A stretch of DNA of 10,449 bases from Rhodospirillales bacterium (GCA_015654915.1 JAATFY010000045.1:1-10449), one strand, 5' to 3'. Counted from the first letter of the stretch, positions 1 to 5,706 are shown. Made by a program: numbers and translations. The notes: generated by a model from the letters alone, not told the origin.

Positions 1-2
1 AC

Positions 3-344
3 GGCGCAGTGATGGACAGCGCATGGGATATCGTTAAAGGCTGGACGGAAGAAGATCGCTTGAAATTGCATGCCGATGTGCCGCGCCTCGGCTTCGATGC
101 CGAAATAGGCGGACGCAATGTCAGGGATATCGCCCGCGATGCCTTGCTGCTGGCAAAAGACGGCCTTCGCCGCCGTGCGGTGATGAATGAAGGCGCGGAC
201 GAAACGCGTTATCTGGATGTCCTGTCCGAATTCGCCGAAAGCGGCCAGACCGCCGCCGACAAAATGCTGGCGCAATATCAAAGCAAAAGTTTCAGTATGC
301 AGAATATTTTCGACGAATACCGCCTGCTTCCGCCAGCAAAGTAA
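3..344 (+). CDS. gshA: Glutamate-cysteine ligase, C-terminal fragment (5' end outside window)
   Basis: The reading frame is open to the left edge, so only the last ~114 codons are present. The visible protein has the layout I know from the C-terminus of alphaproteobacterial/plant-type (GCS2) glutamate-cysteine ligases: a tryptophan-containing helix (DIVKGWTEEDR), then VPRLGFDAEIGGR, a helix ending in GLRRR, the motif DETRYLDVL, a segment with AESGQTAADKMLAQY, and a final FDEY. The family makes gamma-glutamylcysteine from glutamate and cysteine with ATP, the first step of cytosolic glutathione synthesis. The ATP-binding core lies outside the window. The usual WGG segment before the terminal DEY is replaced by KSFSMQNI, so the tail is somewhat diverged. 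The GTG/ATG codons at 9-14 are internal and not the start. The assignment rests on recall of the family's C-terminal pattern. Confidence 0.72.
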   Translation, partial: GAVMDSAWDIVKGWTEEDRLKLHADVPRLGFDAEIGGRNVRDIARDALLLAKDGLRRRAVMNEGADETRYLDVLSEFAESGQTAADKMLAQYQSKSFSMQNIFDEYRLLPPAK

Positions 345-418
345 AATTCAGAATTTTTTAATAGAGATTGTTTTATCCTGGAACATAATTTCGGGCGCGT
401 TCCTATCGAAGGAAAAAC

Positions 419-967
419 ATGGATAAAAAACCTCCATCCGGGCCGGGCAAAAATCCTTTCTCGTCCGGCGGAAGCGGCCTCGGCGGATCGCCATCGTCCG
501 TAAATCCTTACGCAAGAAGCGGCAACAGTTCCGGCGGCTCTGTCCGGTCTGCGTCTGCGGGGCTGGGTGCCATGGGCAGCGCCCCATTGAAAAATCCTTA
601 CGAGGGAAGAGGCGCTCCGGCGAAAACACCGAACGCCTCTCCTGCGGAAAAAACCTCCGAAAGAATGACCGGCGACAATTATCAACGCCTTTATCTCCAG
701 CGCCGCGAGGCTGAACAGGCCGAGCAGAACAAAAAGGCGCAGGCTGGAACTCAAAACAATTCGCAGGCTGCTCAACTCTTGCAGATGCAAAAAGCGCAGG
801 AAGATCGCCTCGCCAATGTGTCCCGCGCGCGGGCGCGCGATTTGCAGGGCCAAATATCTGCCTTGAAATCACAGCTTGGACAGGCCCCGGATGCCGACAA
901 TCACGTAAACAGCCTTATCCAATCCCTGATGAACGAACTCGGCGGCATTCCGGGCAAGTATCATTAA
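419..967 (+). CDS. Unrecognised low-complexity protein with NPF/NPY repeats and a helical C-terminal half
   Basis: I do not recognise this 182-residue protein. Residues 1-80 are rich in Gly, Ser, Pro and Asn and probably disordered. They contain three spaced copies of an Asn-Pro-aromatic motif (NPF at 12-14, NPY at 29-31 and 59-61), each followed within a few residues by Gly. Residues ~84-155 are rich in Gln, Ala, Glu, Lys and Arg and look like a long amphipathic or coiled-coil helix. A short helix (NSLIQSLMNELGG) and a basic tail GKYH end the protein. There is no signal peptide, membrane segment or cysteine. The ATG has a good ribosome site, AAGGA at 409-413, five bases upstream, which supports a real gene. 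It lies 74 bases after gshA and could be co-transcribed or have its own promoter; a CATAAT at 384-389 has no matching -35 box. Its stop overlaps the stop of the opposing gene by four bases. Confidence 0.72.
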   Translation: MDKKPPSGPGKNPFSSGGSGLGGSPSSVNPYARSGNSSGGSVRSASAGLGAMGSAPLKNPYEGRGAPAKTPNASPAEKTSERMTGDNYQRLYLQRREAEQAEQNKKAQAGTQNNSQAAQLLQMQKAQEDRLANVSRARARDLQGQISALKSQLGQAPDADNHVNSLIQSLMNELGGIPGKYH

Positions 968-1824
968 ACCGGCGGACGTACCCGATAAAAACTGCCCTGT
1001 ACCTGTTCATATTGGGCCATAATCTTATCGACGTAACCGCTGCTGAGCATTTCCTTAACGGCGATATCGATGGTGTTTTTCAGGCGCGGAGAACTGAACG
1101 CGCAAGCCCACGTATTCTCGAAAATACGGATCGGTTTGGCATCCGTCAGGTTGCGCAGCGATCCCGGGTTCTTCAGCATATAAAGATTGGCCACGGCTTT
1201 CTCGATAATAGTGGCATCGGCCTTATGGCTCGCAATGCTCTCGGCCAAAAGTGAAATATCACTGTTATCCGGCAGGCCGAGAACAGAAGCTTTTGGAAAA
1301 TCGCTTTGCTGGACGATCTGCGACATCTCGCCGTCGATGGTAGCAATGCGAAATTGCGGGTCGTCAAGTTTGCCCATATTCTTGTCAAAACGATGATCGT
1401 CGCCACGCACATATACGCCGAGACCTGAATAGAAGGCCGGAAGAGAATAATTTACGGCTTTTGCCTGCTTCGGCTCCGGCCATAAGCCACCGGCAAACAA
1501 ATCGGCTTTTTCATGCCGTAAATCCTCCGCCAGCGTGGCGTAGGTTGTCTCGACACCCCATTTCATCTCGATATCGGCAAGCTCGCCGATCTTCTGCGTC
1601 AGATCATAAAACAGGCCCGATAACCGCCCATTGTTGGGGTCTTTCATGATGAAAGGCGCATAGGTGATGTAGCTGCAATTCATCTGCTTTGTGTCGAGAA
1701 TACGTTCGGTGATGTCCTTATTTTTACGGGCCGAAGAATCCGTGCCGGAGCGTGTCATCAAACCGGTTGCCACCGCAGTAGGAACGGCCACGCCAAGAGT
1801 TTGCAGAAAATCGCGACGGTTCAT
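964..1824 (-). CDS. Tat-exported family-3 extracellular solute-binding protein
   Basis: This 286-residue protein begins with a twin-arginine signal (NRRDFLQTL at 2-10) followed by a hydrophobic stretch of Ala, Val and Gly to about residue 22, so it should be exported folded to the periplasm. The rest resembles the SBP_bac_3 (PF00497) fold of amino-acid-type ABC binding proteins: a first strand ending YAPFIM, then GRLSGLFYDLTQKIGELADIE, the ADLFAGGLWPEP segment, and a later second lobe. It probably binds a small polar ligand, but the ligand cannot be read from the sequence. No permease or ATPase gene is nearby, so it may serve a distant transporter or act as a stand-alone sensor. A start 30 bases further upstream is possible, but the Tat motif would then sit after ten extra residues, and the GGGAG ribosome site fits only the start chosen here. 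The gene runs convergently into 419-967. Confidence 0.82.
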   Translation of the reverse strand: MNRRDFLQTLGVAVPTAVATGLMTRSGTDSSARKNKDITERILDTKQMNCSYITYAPFIMKDPNNGRLSGLFYDLTQKIGELADIEMKWGVETTYATLAEDLRHEKADLFAGGLWPEPKQAKAVNYSLPAFYSGLGVYVRGDDHRFDKNMGKLDDPQFRIATIDGEMSQIVQQSDFPKASVLGLPDNSDISLLAESIASHKADATIIEKAVANLYMLKNPGSLRNLTDAKPIRIFENTWACAFSSPRLKNTIDIAVKEMLSSGYVDKIMAQYEQVQGSFYRVRPPV

Positions 1825-1830
1825 TGATAA

Positions 1831-1835
1831 CTCCC
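1831..1835 (-). promoter_or_regulatory. Ribosome binding site deciding the solute-binding protein start
   Basis: On the minus strand this reads GGGAG, six bases before the ATG at 1824-1822. It selects the start directly before the NRRDFL twin-arginine motif rather than the in-frame ATG at 1854. Confidence 0.65.
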
Positions 1836-1873
1836 ATGAATGTGACCACGGCATAAATTATCATAAAAACATG

Positions 1874-1902
1874 AAAGTAATAGCGGGATTTCTGCATATC
1901 AA
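1874..1902 (-). promoter_or_regulatory. Weak candidate promoter for the solute-binding protein gene
   Basis: On the minus strand TTGATA (1902-1897) is followed after 17 bases by TACTTT (1879-1874). The -35 box matches the sigma-70 consensus at five of six positions and the -10 box at three of six. It lies about 50 bases before the start codon and outside the palindromic element at 1923-2092. The match is modest and could be chance in this AT-rich stretch. Confidence 0.25.
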
Positions 1903-1922
1903 TGCGCTTTTTTCTACAAAAA

Positions 1923-2092
1923 ACGTCATTCCGGAAAATTGACGAGCAAAGCGAGGCAATTTATCCGGAACCCAGTCAGCGGCCCAGCCAGTGCACTGCT
2001 TCTATTCAAGTTCTTATTGCTCATCTGACTAGGTTCCGGATCAATTTTCTTTCGTCGCTTCGCGTCGAAGAGAAAATGTTCCGGAATGACGT
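1923..2092. repeat. Nested palindromic intergenic element (170 bp)
   Basis: The two ends are perfect 14-bp inverted repeats: ACGTCATTCCGGAA at 1923-1936 and its complement at 2079-2092. Inside them lies a second inverted pair, ATCCGGAACC(C/T)AGTCAG, at 1963-1979 and 2025-2041, which match at 16 of 17 positions. Each interval between outer and inner arms has its own hairpin: AATTG/CAATT at 1937-1941 and 1957-1961, and a longer stem at 2044-2077 (ATTTTCT/AGAAAAT, then TTCG/CGAA, then CGC-TTC-GCG). Folded, the element would be a branched cloverleaf or cruciform. It holds no open reading frame of note and fills most of the gap between tldD and the solute-binding protein gene. A run of six T follows it on the minus strand, next to tldD's 3' side, so it might help end that transcript. 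It shares its CGTCATTCCGG end with the element at 3910-4012, which points to a dispersed family. Confidence 0.82.
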
Positions 2093-2098
2093 GAAGGG

Positions 2099-3532
2099 TT
2101 AGCCTCCCCTGCCACCGACCGTCATTTGATCGATGCGCATAGTGGGCTGGCCGACGCCGACAGGGACGCTTTGGCCGTTCTTGCCGCAGGTGCCGATGCC
2201 GCCATCCATCATTGAATCGTCGCCGATCATGCTGATGCGCTTCAGCGCCTCGAAGCCGGTGCCGACCAGCGACGCGCCTTTAACAGGCCGCCCGATCTTG
2301 CCGTTCTCGATTTCATAGGCTTCGCTGGCGGTGAAGACGAATTTGCCGGAGGTGATATCCACCTGCCCGCCACCGAAATCGACGGCAAAGATTCCCTTCT
2401 TCACCGAGGCGATGATTTCTTCCTGCGTATGCGTGCCGGAGCGCATGATCGTGTTCGTCATGCGCGGATATGGCTGCGATGAGAATCCCTCGCGGCGTCC
2501 GTTGCCGGTCGGTTTCACGCCCATCAGGCGGGCATTGAGCCGGTCCTGCATAAAACCGACCAGAACGCCGTCCTCGATCAGCGTCGTGCATTGCGACGGC
2601 GTGCCTTCATCGTCAATCGTCAAGGAACCGCGGCGCTGGTCGATAGTGCCGTCATCGACAATCGTCACGCCTTTGGCCGCAATCTGCTGCCCCATCAGAC
2701 CCGAAAAGGCCGAAGTTTTCTTGCGGTTGAAATCGCCTTCCAGGCCGTGGCCGATAGCCTCATGCAGCATCACGGCGGGCCAGCCGGGCCCGAGCACGAC
2801 CGTCATCTCGCCTGCAGGCGCATCGACGGCTTCCAGATTGACCAGCGATTTACGCAGCGCCTCATCGGCCAGATGCCGCCATTCCTGCGGATCGAACCAG
2901 CGCGCGTATTCCAGACGTCCCCCGCCGCCCATGCCGCCCGCCTCGATGCGTTCGCCCTGCCGCGTAACGACGGAGATATTCAGGCGCACCAAGGGGCGGA
3001 TATCGGATGCGCGCCAACCTCCCGCGCGGATGATCTGCACCGCCTGCCAACTGCCGCTTAAAGAGGCGCTGACCTGATGCACCCGCGAATCGCTGGCGCG
3101 GACATAGGCGTCGATCTCCTGCAGAAGTTTAATTTTATCGGCGAAGTCCTTGCCCTGCAAGGGATTGGCCTCGTCGTACAGATGGCGGTTCGTGCCCTGC
3201 GGCGGCAGCTCCATCGTTCCCGCATGGCCGCCCTTCACGGCTTTCACCGTATCGGCGGCGCGTTTGATGGCTTTTTCATCGAGATTGACCGCATGGGCGT
3301 ATCCGGTTGTTTCACCCGACACGGCGCGTAATCCAAAGCCTTGCGTCGTATCAAAGCTCGCGCTCTTCAGCTTGCCGTCGTCCCACACCAAACTTTCCGA
3401 CTGGTTATATTCCAGAAACAACTCGCCGTCATCGGTGCCCGCCAAAGCATCGTTGACCGTACGTTCGACATTCGCGCGGTCCATGCCGGTCTGGGCAAAA
3501 AACAAATCGTCGGTGCGTTCGATGGATGACAT
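2099..3532 (-). CDS. tldD: TldD metalloprotease (modulator of DNA gyrase / U62 family)
   Basis: This 477-residue protein has the length and layout of TldD (about 480 residues in E. coli). The zinc motif HEAIGHG is at 257-263, giving His257, Glu258 and His262 of the HExxxH signature. The conserved cysteine near the C-terminus, thought to complete the metal site, is Cys449 in GTCGKNGQSVPVGVGQP. Other typical segments are GFGLRAVSG (66-73), GWPAVMLHEA, TIDDEGTP (305-312), GRREGFSSQPYPRMTNT (345-361) and FTASEAYEIENGKI (400-413). TldD pairs with TldE/PmbA in the cytosol to cleave unfolded peptides. Known roles include maturation of microcin B17 and related modified peptides, and CcdA degradation. 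No tldE is in the window, which is normal because the two genes are often unlinked. AAGGAG at 3538-3543 lies five bases before the ATG. The gene follows the YciI-like gene by 15 bases on the same strand, so the two are probably co-transcribed. Confidence 0.96.
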   Translation of the reverse strand: MSSIERTDDLFFAQTGMDRANVERTVNDALAGTDDGELFLEYNQSESLVWDDGKLKSASFDTTQGFGLRAVSGETTGYAHAVNLDEKAIKRAADTVKAVKGGHAGTMELPPQGTNRHLYDEANPLQGKDFADKIKLLQEIDAYVRASDSRVHQVSASLSGSWQAVQIIRAGGWRASDIRPLVRLNISVVTRQGERIEAGGMGGGGRLEYARWFDPQEWRHLADEALRKSLVNLEAVDAPAGEMTVVLGPGWPAVMLHEAIGHGLEGDFNRKKTSAFSGLMGQQIAAKGVTIVDDGTIDQRRGSLTIDDEGTPSQCTTLIEDGVLVGFMQDRLNARLMGVKPTGNGRREGFSSQPYPRMTNTIMRSGTHTQEEIIASVKKGIFAVDFGGGQVDITSGKFVFTASEAYEIENGKIGRPVKGASLVGTGFEALKRISMIGDDSMMDGGIGTCGKNGQSVPVGVGQPTMRIDQMTVGGRGG

Positions 3533-3547
3533 GAAAACTCCTTGGCT

Positions 3548-3859
3548 TTAGGGTTTCTTTACATTTTCTGCGGCGACACCGGCAACACGGAAGGGGTGCA
3601 CGTCGATTTTATCCCAGACTTTCCCGATAATATAAGGTTCGCTTGCCAGCCATTTGTCTACCCCCGATAGATCCGGAAAATCGACGACTATGGTCGAGCC
3701 GATCATACCGCCCTGCTCGTTCAACATGGCGCCACCCAGAATATAATTGCCGGTATCCTTGAGCTTCAGCATGTTGGTGAGATGGTCGGCACGTACTTTC
3801 TGCCGCCGCGCCGGAGCTTCCGCATCGGTTCCATCATAAGCTACAAGAAGAAATTGCAT
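3548..3859 (-). CDS. YciI-like (YCII-related domain) small protein
   Basis: The 103-residue protein matches the YCII-related fold throughout its length. It opens with a MQFLLVAYDG strand, has a helix containing RADHLTNMLKLKDTG, then GGAMLNEQGGMIGSTIVVDF, and ends with the family-typical stretch ASEPYIIGKVWDKIDVHPFR. His26 is the candidate active-site histidine of this ferredoxin-like fold. Family members are small dimeric proteins, some with dehalogenase-like or lyase roles, but most have no known substrate, so no reaction is assigned. The start is supported by GGAGAG at 3866-3871. It is the first gene of a probable two-gene unit with tldD, whose ribosome site falls in the 15-base gap. No functional link between the families is established. 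Confidence 0.88.
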   Translation of the reverse strand: MQFLLVAYDGTDAEAPARRQKVRADHLTNMLKLKDTGNYILGGAMLNEQGGMIGSTIVVDFPDLSGVDKWLASEPYIIGKVWDKIDVHPFRVAGVAAENVKKP

Positions 3860-3896
3860 AATTGTCTCTCCGAAAGGGATCAGGTCGTTATTGCAA

Positions 3897-3924
3897 ACTA
3901 TACTTAGGTCGTCATTCCGGCCAA
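3897..3924 (-). promoter_or_regulatory. Candidate promoter of the yciI-like/tldD unit, -35 box inside the palindromic element
   Basis: Minus strand: TTGGCC (3924-3919; four of six consensus positions), a 16-base spacer, then TATAGT (3902-3897; five of six). Transcription would start near 3890, leaving a leader of about 30 bases before the YciI-like ATG. The -35 hexamer lies inside the repeat at 3910-4012 and the -10 hexamer just outside it. Confidence 0.38.
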
Positions 3925-4012
3925 GTTCGCGTAGCGAACGCGAGCCGGAATCCCGTTTAGTGTTTTTTGCCGTTCGAAACCAAACGGGATGCCCGCTTTC
4001 GTGGGCATGACG
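3910..4012. repeat. Second palindromic element (about 103 bp), multi-hairpin
   Basis: The ends are CGTCAT (3910-3915) and ATGACG (4007-4012). Between them are three consecutive stems. The first is TTCCGGC/GCCGGAA (3915-3921 and 3944-3950), enclosing GTTCGC-GTA-GCGAAC (3925-3939). The second is ATCCCGTTT/AAACGGGAT (3950-3958 and 3982-3990). The third is TGCCCGC/GTGGGCA (3990-3996 and 4001-4007), with one G-T pair and a TTTC loop. The whole would fold as a cloverleaf. Its first 11 bases are identical to the CGTCATTCCGG end of the element at 1923-2092, although the interiors differ. It occupies the divergent gap between the YciI-like and CobS-like genes. An open frame from 3967 reads from the element into the downstream gene, but this is not taken as coding. 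Confidence 0.82.
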
Positions 4013-4031
4013 GTCTTATTTGGACTATAAT
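4002..4031 (+). promoter_or_regulatory. Candidate promoter of the CobS-like gene, -35 box inside the palindromic element
   Basis: TGGGCA at 4002-4007 (four of six consensus positions) is followed after 18 bases by a perfect TATAAT at 4026-4031. A start near 4038 would give a leader of about 43 bases. As on the opposite side, the -35 hexamer is formed by the end of the repeat and the -10 hexamer by unique DNA. Confidence 0.4.
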
Positions 4032-4080
4032 TTATTATACCAGCATTGCTGTTTTGACTCCACCCGCTTATAACAAATCC

Positions 4081-4890
4081 ATGAGCGATAATAACGAAAT
4101 TCAGCCTCCCAAGCCCGCGGTTACCATCAAGCCGCCGTCCCCCGAAAATATGTGGGCTGAATTGTCGATAGCAACCAATTACCTGACCCGCTTTAACCTG
4201 CCATTCAAGGAAGAGCCCAAACCGCGGCTGATCCGCAAATCCATGGGCTGGTTCCCGCTGATCGGCGCCCTCATCGGCACGTTCGGCGCCAGTGTGGACT
4301 GGATTATAACGCAAATGCGCATGCCCGGCGTCATTACCGCCACTTTTGCCGTAGTAGGTATGCTGTGGATTACGCGCGCGCTGCACGAGGAAGAATTCGC
4401 CAGCCTCGTCAACCAGTACGGCAAGGAACTGGATCAGGAGCAGAAAATCGGCTGGCTGCGCGAGGAACGCTCGGTGCGCTACGGCACACTCGGCATCATC
4501 CTTATTATCATCGTGAAAATCGGCGCAATCGCCAGCTTCGCCGACAATGCAGTCGTATTTCAGGCGCTTATCGTCGCCTGCAGTTGGTCGCGGGCCCTGA
4601 TGGTCGTGGCGGCCTCATGGCTGCGCCCTATCGAGGGCGATCCCGTTGCCGATCACTTTCTCCAGCCGCCGGGCACCCGCGTAGGCTTAGCGCTTGGCAT
4701 CGGTGCCATCATTGCCTTTGCCGTGCTGGGCGAGGATACGGCAACCGCCCTGCTCGCCGGCAGCGTTGCGGGGCTGGTCGTCGCCCTTATCGGGGCCAAT
4801 CACCTGCGCGGCTATAACGGGCCCCTGCTCGGTACTCTGCAACAAGTGGTCGAAATCACGGTGTTAGGCATCGTTCTGGCTATCCAGTGA
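4081..4890 (+). CDS. CobS-family membrane protein (adenosylcobinamide-GDP ribazoletransferase-like) with degenerate active-site motif
   Basis: The 269-residue protein matches CobS in order and spacing. It has ATNYLTRFNLPF (31-42) in place of the usual FLTRLP region, GWFPLIGALIGTFGA (56-70), LHEEEFASLVNQYG (101-114), REERSVRYGTLG (127-138), several membrane helices, and the C-terminal GYNGPLLGTLQQVVEITVL (244-262), which corresponds to CobS GYTGD-LGA-QQ-E. CobS joins adenosylcobinamide-GDP to alpha-ribazole in the inner membrane, the last assembly step of cobalamin. Here the canonical LHxDGxADxxDG motif has lost its aspartates: the aligned residues are Glu104, Ser108 and Asn111. The later conserved Asp aligns with Glu127, after which three residues are inserted. 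Function is therefore uncertain: a changed substrate, or loss of catalysis. No other cobalamin gene is near. Residues 1-24 are a Pro-rich extension. The ATG at 4081 lacks a clear Shine-Dalgarno sequence; a longer frame from 3967 begins inside a repeat and is not preferred. Confidence 0.75.
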   Translation: MSDNNEIQPPKPAVTIKPPSPENMWAELSIATNYLTRFNLPFKEEPKPRLIRKSMGWFPLIGALIGTFGASVDWIITQMRMPGVITATFAVVGMLWITRALHEEEFASLVNQYGKELDQEQKIGWLREERSVRYGTLGIILIIIVKIGAIASFADNAVVFQALIVACSWSRALMVVAASWLRPIEGDPVADHFLQPPGTRVGLALGIGAIIAFAVLGEDTATALLAGSVAGLVVALIGANHLRGYNGPLLGTLQQVVEITVLGIVLAIQ

Positions 4891-4900
4891 CGCCCCATAT

Positions 4901-4929
4901 TTGACAACATTCCCTGCCACAGCTATTCG
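4901..4929 (+). promoter_or_regulatory. Candidate sigma-70 promoter of the SYLF lipoprotein gene
   Basis: A perfect TTGACA at 4901-4906 is followed after 17 bases by TATTCG at 4924-4929, which matches the -10 consensus at three of six positions. The start would lie near 4936, about 15 bases before the ATG and just ahead of the AGGA ribosome site at 4940-4943. It begins 11 bases after the CobS-like stop, so the lipoprotein gene could be transcribed on its own. The short leader and weak -10 box lower confidence. Confidence 0.45.
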
Positions 4930-4950
4930 AAGAGCCGTTAGGAACAGGTT

Positions 4951-5634
4951 ATGTCCATGATTCGCAGCCGTTTATCTCTGATTTTTGTCGTGCTTTTGAC
5001 GCTGGCAAGCTGCCGCAGTTCAGGTGAACTCACCAGCGAACCGGAGCAATTGGTCGAACGCGCCCGTATTTCGTTCCAGAGCATGATGAGCGATAACCAG
5101 TATCCCAGCCTCGTCAATCTGGCCACACGCGCAAAAGCTATCATTATCGTTCCCAATCTGATCCGCGCGGCGTTCTTCTTCGGCGGCCGCGGCGGTAACG
5201 CCGTCATGCTGGTGCGCGGCGAAGACGGCAAATGGAGCCCGCCTGCTTTTTACACGCTTGGCGGCATAAGCTGGGGTTTGCAGATTGGTGGCCAGACGTC
5301 CGAACTCGTCCTGACGATCATGACGGATAAGGGATTGAATGCGGTCATGGATCGCGAAGTGACGCTCGGCGCCGACGCAGGCCTGGCCATCGGCGAACTG
5401 GGCCGCGGCGCAAATGCATCGACCGGCATGGACACCAAGGCCGATATGTACGCCTTTGCCCGTTCGGAAGGTTTGTTCGTCGGCGTGTCGCTGGAAGGCT
5501 CGGTCATTGCTCCACGTGAAACATGGAACCAGCAGCTTTACGGCGAAGATGCGACACCCCATAGTATTCTGGTAGACCGCACCGCCCATTCGGATTCACA
5601 AGCTGTGAACAGCATCATTACGGCAATGCCGTAA
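4951..5634 (+). CDS. SYLF-domain (Ysc84/DUF500) lipoprotein
   Basis: The 227-residue precursor has an N-terminal basic stretch, a hydrophobic core and the lipobox LASC (18-21), so it should be lipid-modified at Cys21 and held at a membrane on the periplasmic side. The rest is a SYLF domain. AKAIIIVPNLIRAAFFFGGRGG (61-82) matches the family's IP...A-F-GG pattern, followed by GKWSPPAFYTLGGISWGLQIGGQ (93-115), VTLGADAG (137-144), the GRGANAS segment and YAFARSEGLFVGVSLEGSVI (167-186). SYLF proteins bind phosphoinositides or other lipids in eukaryotes; the bacterial members are widespread but their role is poorly defined. AGGA at 4940-4943 supports the first ATG over the one six bases later. Downstream lie sugar-polymer genes, 72 bases away on the same strand, so read-through is possible. 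Confidence 0.9.
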   Translation: MSMIRSRLSLIFVVLLTLASCRSSGELTSEPEQLVERARISFQSMMSDNQYPSLVNLATRAKAIIIVPNLIRAAFFFGGRGGNAVMLVRGEDGKWSPPAFYTLGGISWGLQIGGQTSELVLTIMTDKGLNAVMDREVTLGADAGLAIGELGRGANASTGMDTKADMYAFARSEGLFVGVSLEGSVIAPRETWNQQLYGEDATPHSILVDRTAHSDSQAVNSIITAMP

Positions 5635-5706
5635 AGGGCTTTCCGGCCATACTTTGGTATGCTACGGACAAAGTCCCTCCTGCGTTAAATATTTTGTTTC
5701 AAATCC

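Noticed and set aside
345..358. AT hairpin after gshA (AAATTC-A-GAATTT) as an intrinsic terminator
   Set aside because: The stem is only A-T pairs around an impossibly short loop once fully paired, and there is no GC core, so it is unlikely to stop transcription.
278..872. Two long minus-strand frames opposite the 419-967 gene
   Set aside because: Arg/Phe/Pro-rich translations without domains; the plus-strand frame has the better ribosome site and amino-acid make-up. Because the 419-967 protein is itself unrecognised, this is a judgement, not proof.
1825..1854. Ten-residue longer N-terminus for the solute-binding protein
   Set aside because: The GGGAG site at 1831-1835 and the Tat motif place the start at 1824.
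1908..1923. TTTTTT-CTAC-AAAAAA as a terminator for tldD or the solute-binding protein gene
   Set aside because: An all A-T six-pair stem is too weak by itself. The T run may matter together with the adjoining palindromic element, which is noted there.
2331..3077. 248-codon open frame on the plus strand opposite tldD
   Set aside because: It lies wholly antisense to tldD, whose motifs are unmistakable. It is rich in Ser, Arg and Pro as expected of a shadow frame in GC-rich DNA and shows no domain.
3967..4080. N-terminal extension of the CobS-like protein by 38 residues
   Set aside because: The extension starts inside the palindromic element and its translation does not resemble CobS. The ATG at 4081 gives the family's usual start region.
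5020..5589. 189-codon minus-strand frame opposite the SYLF gene
   Set aside because: Antisense shadow of a well-recognised domain; no motif of its own.
5648..5676. Two small hairpins (CATAC-TTTG-GTATG and GGAC-AAA-GTCC) between the SYLF gene and the first glycosyltransferase
   Set aside because: Stems of five and four pairs without a T run or other support; not called as a terminator or riboswitch.
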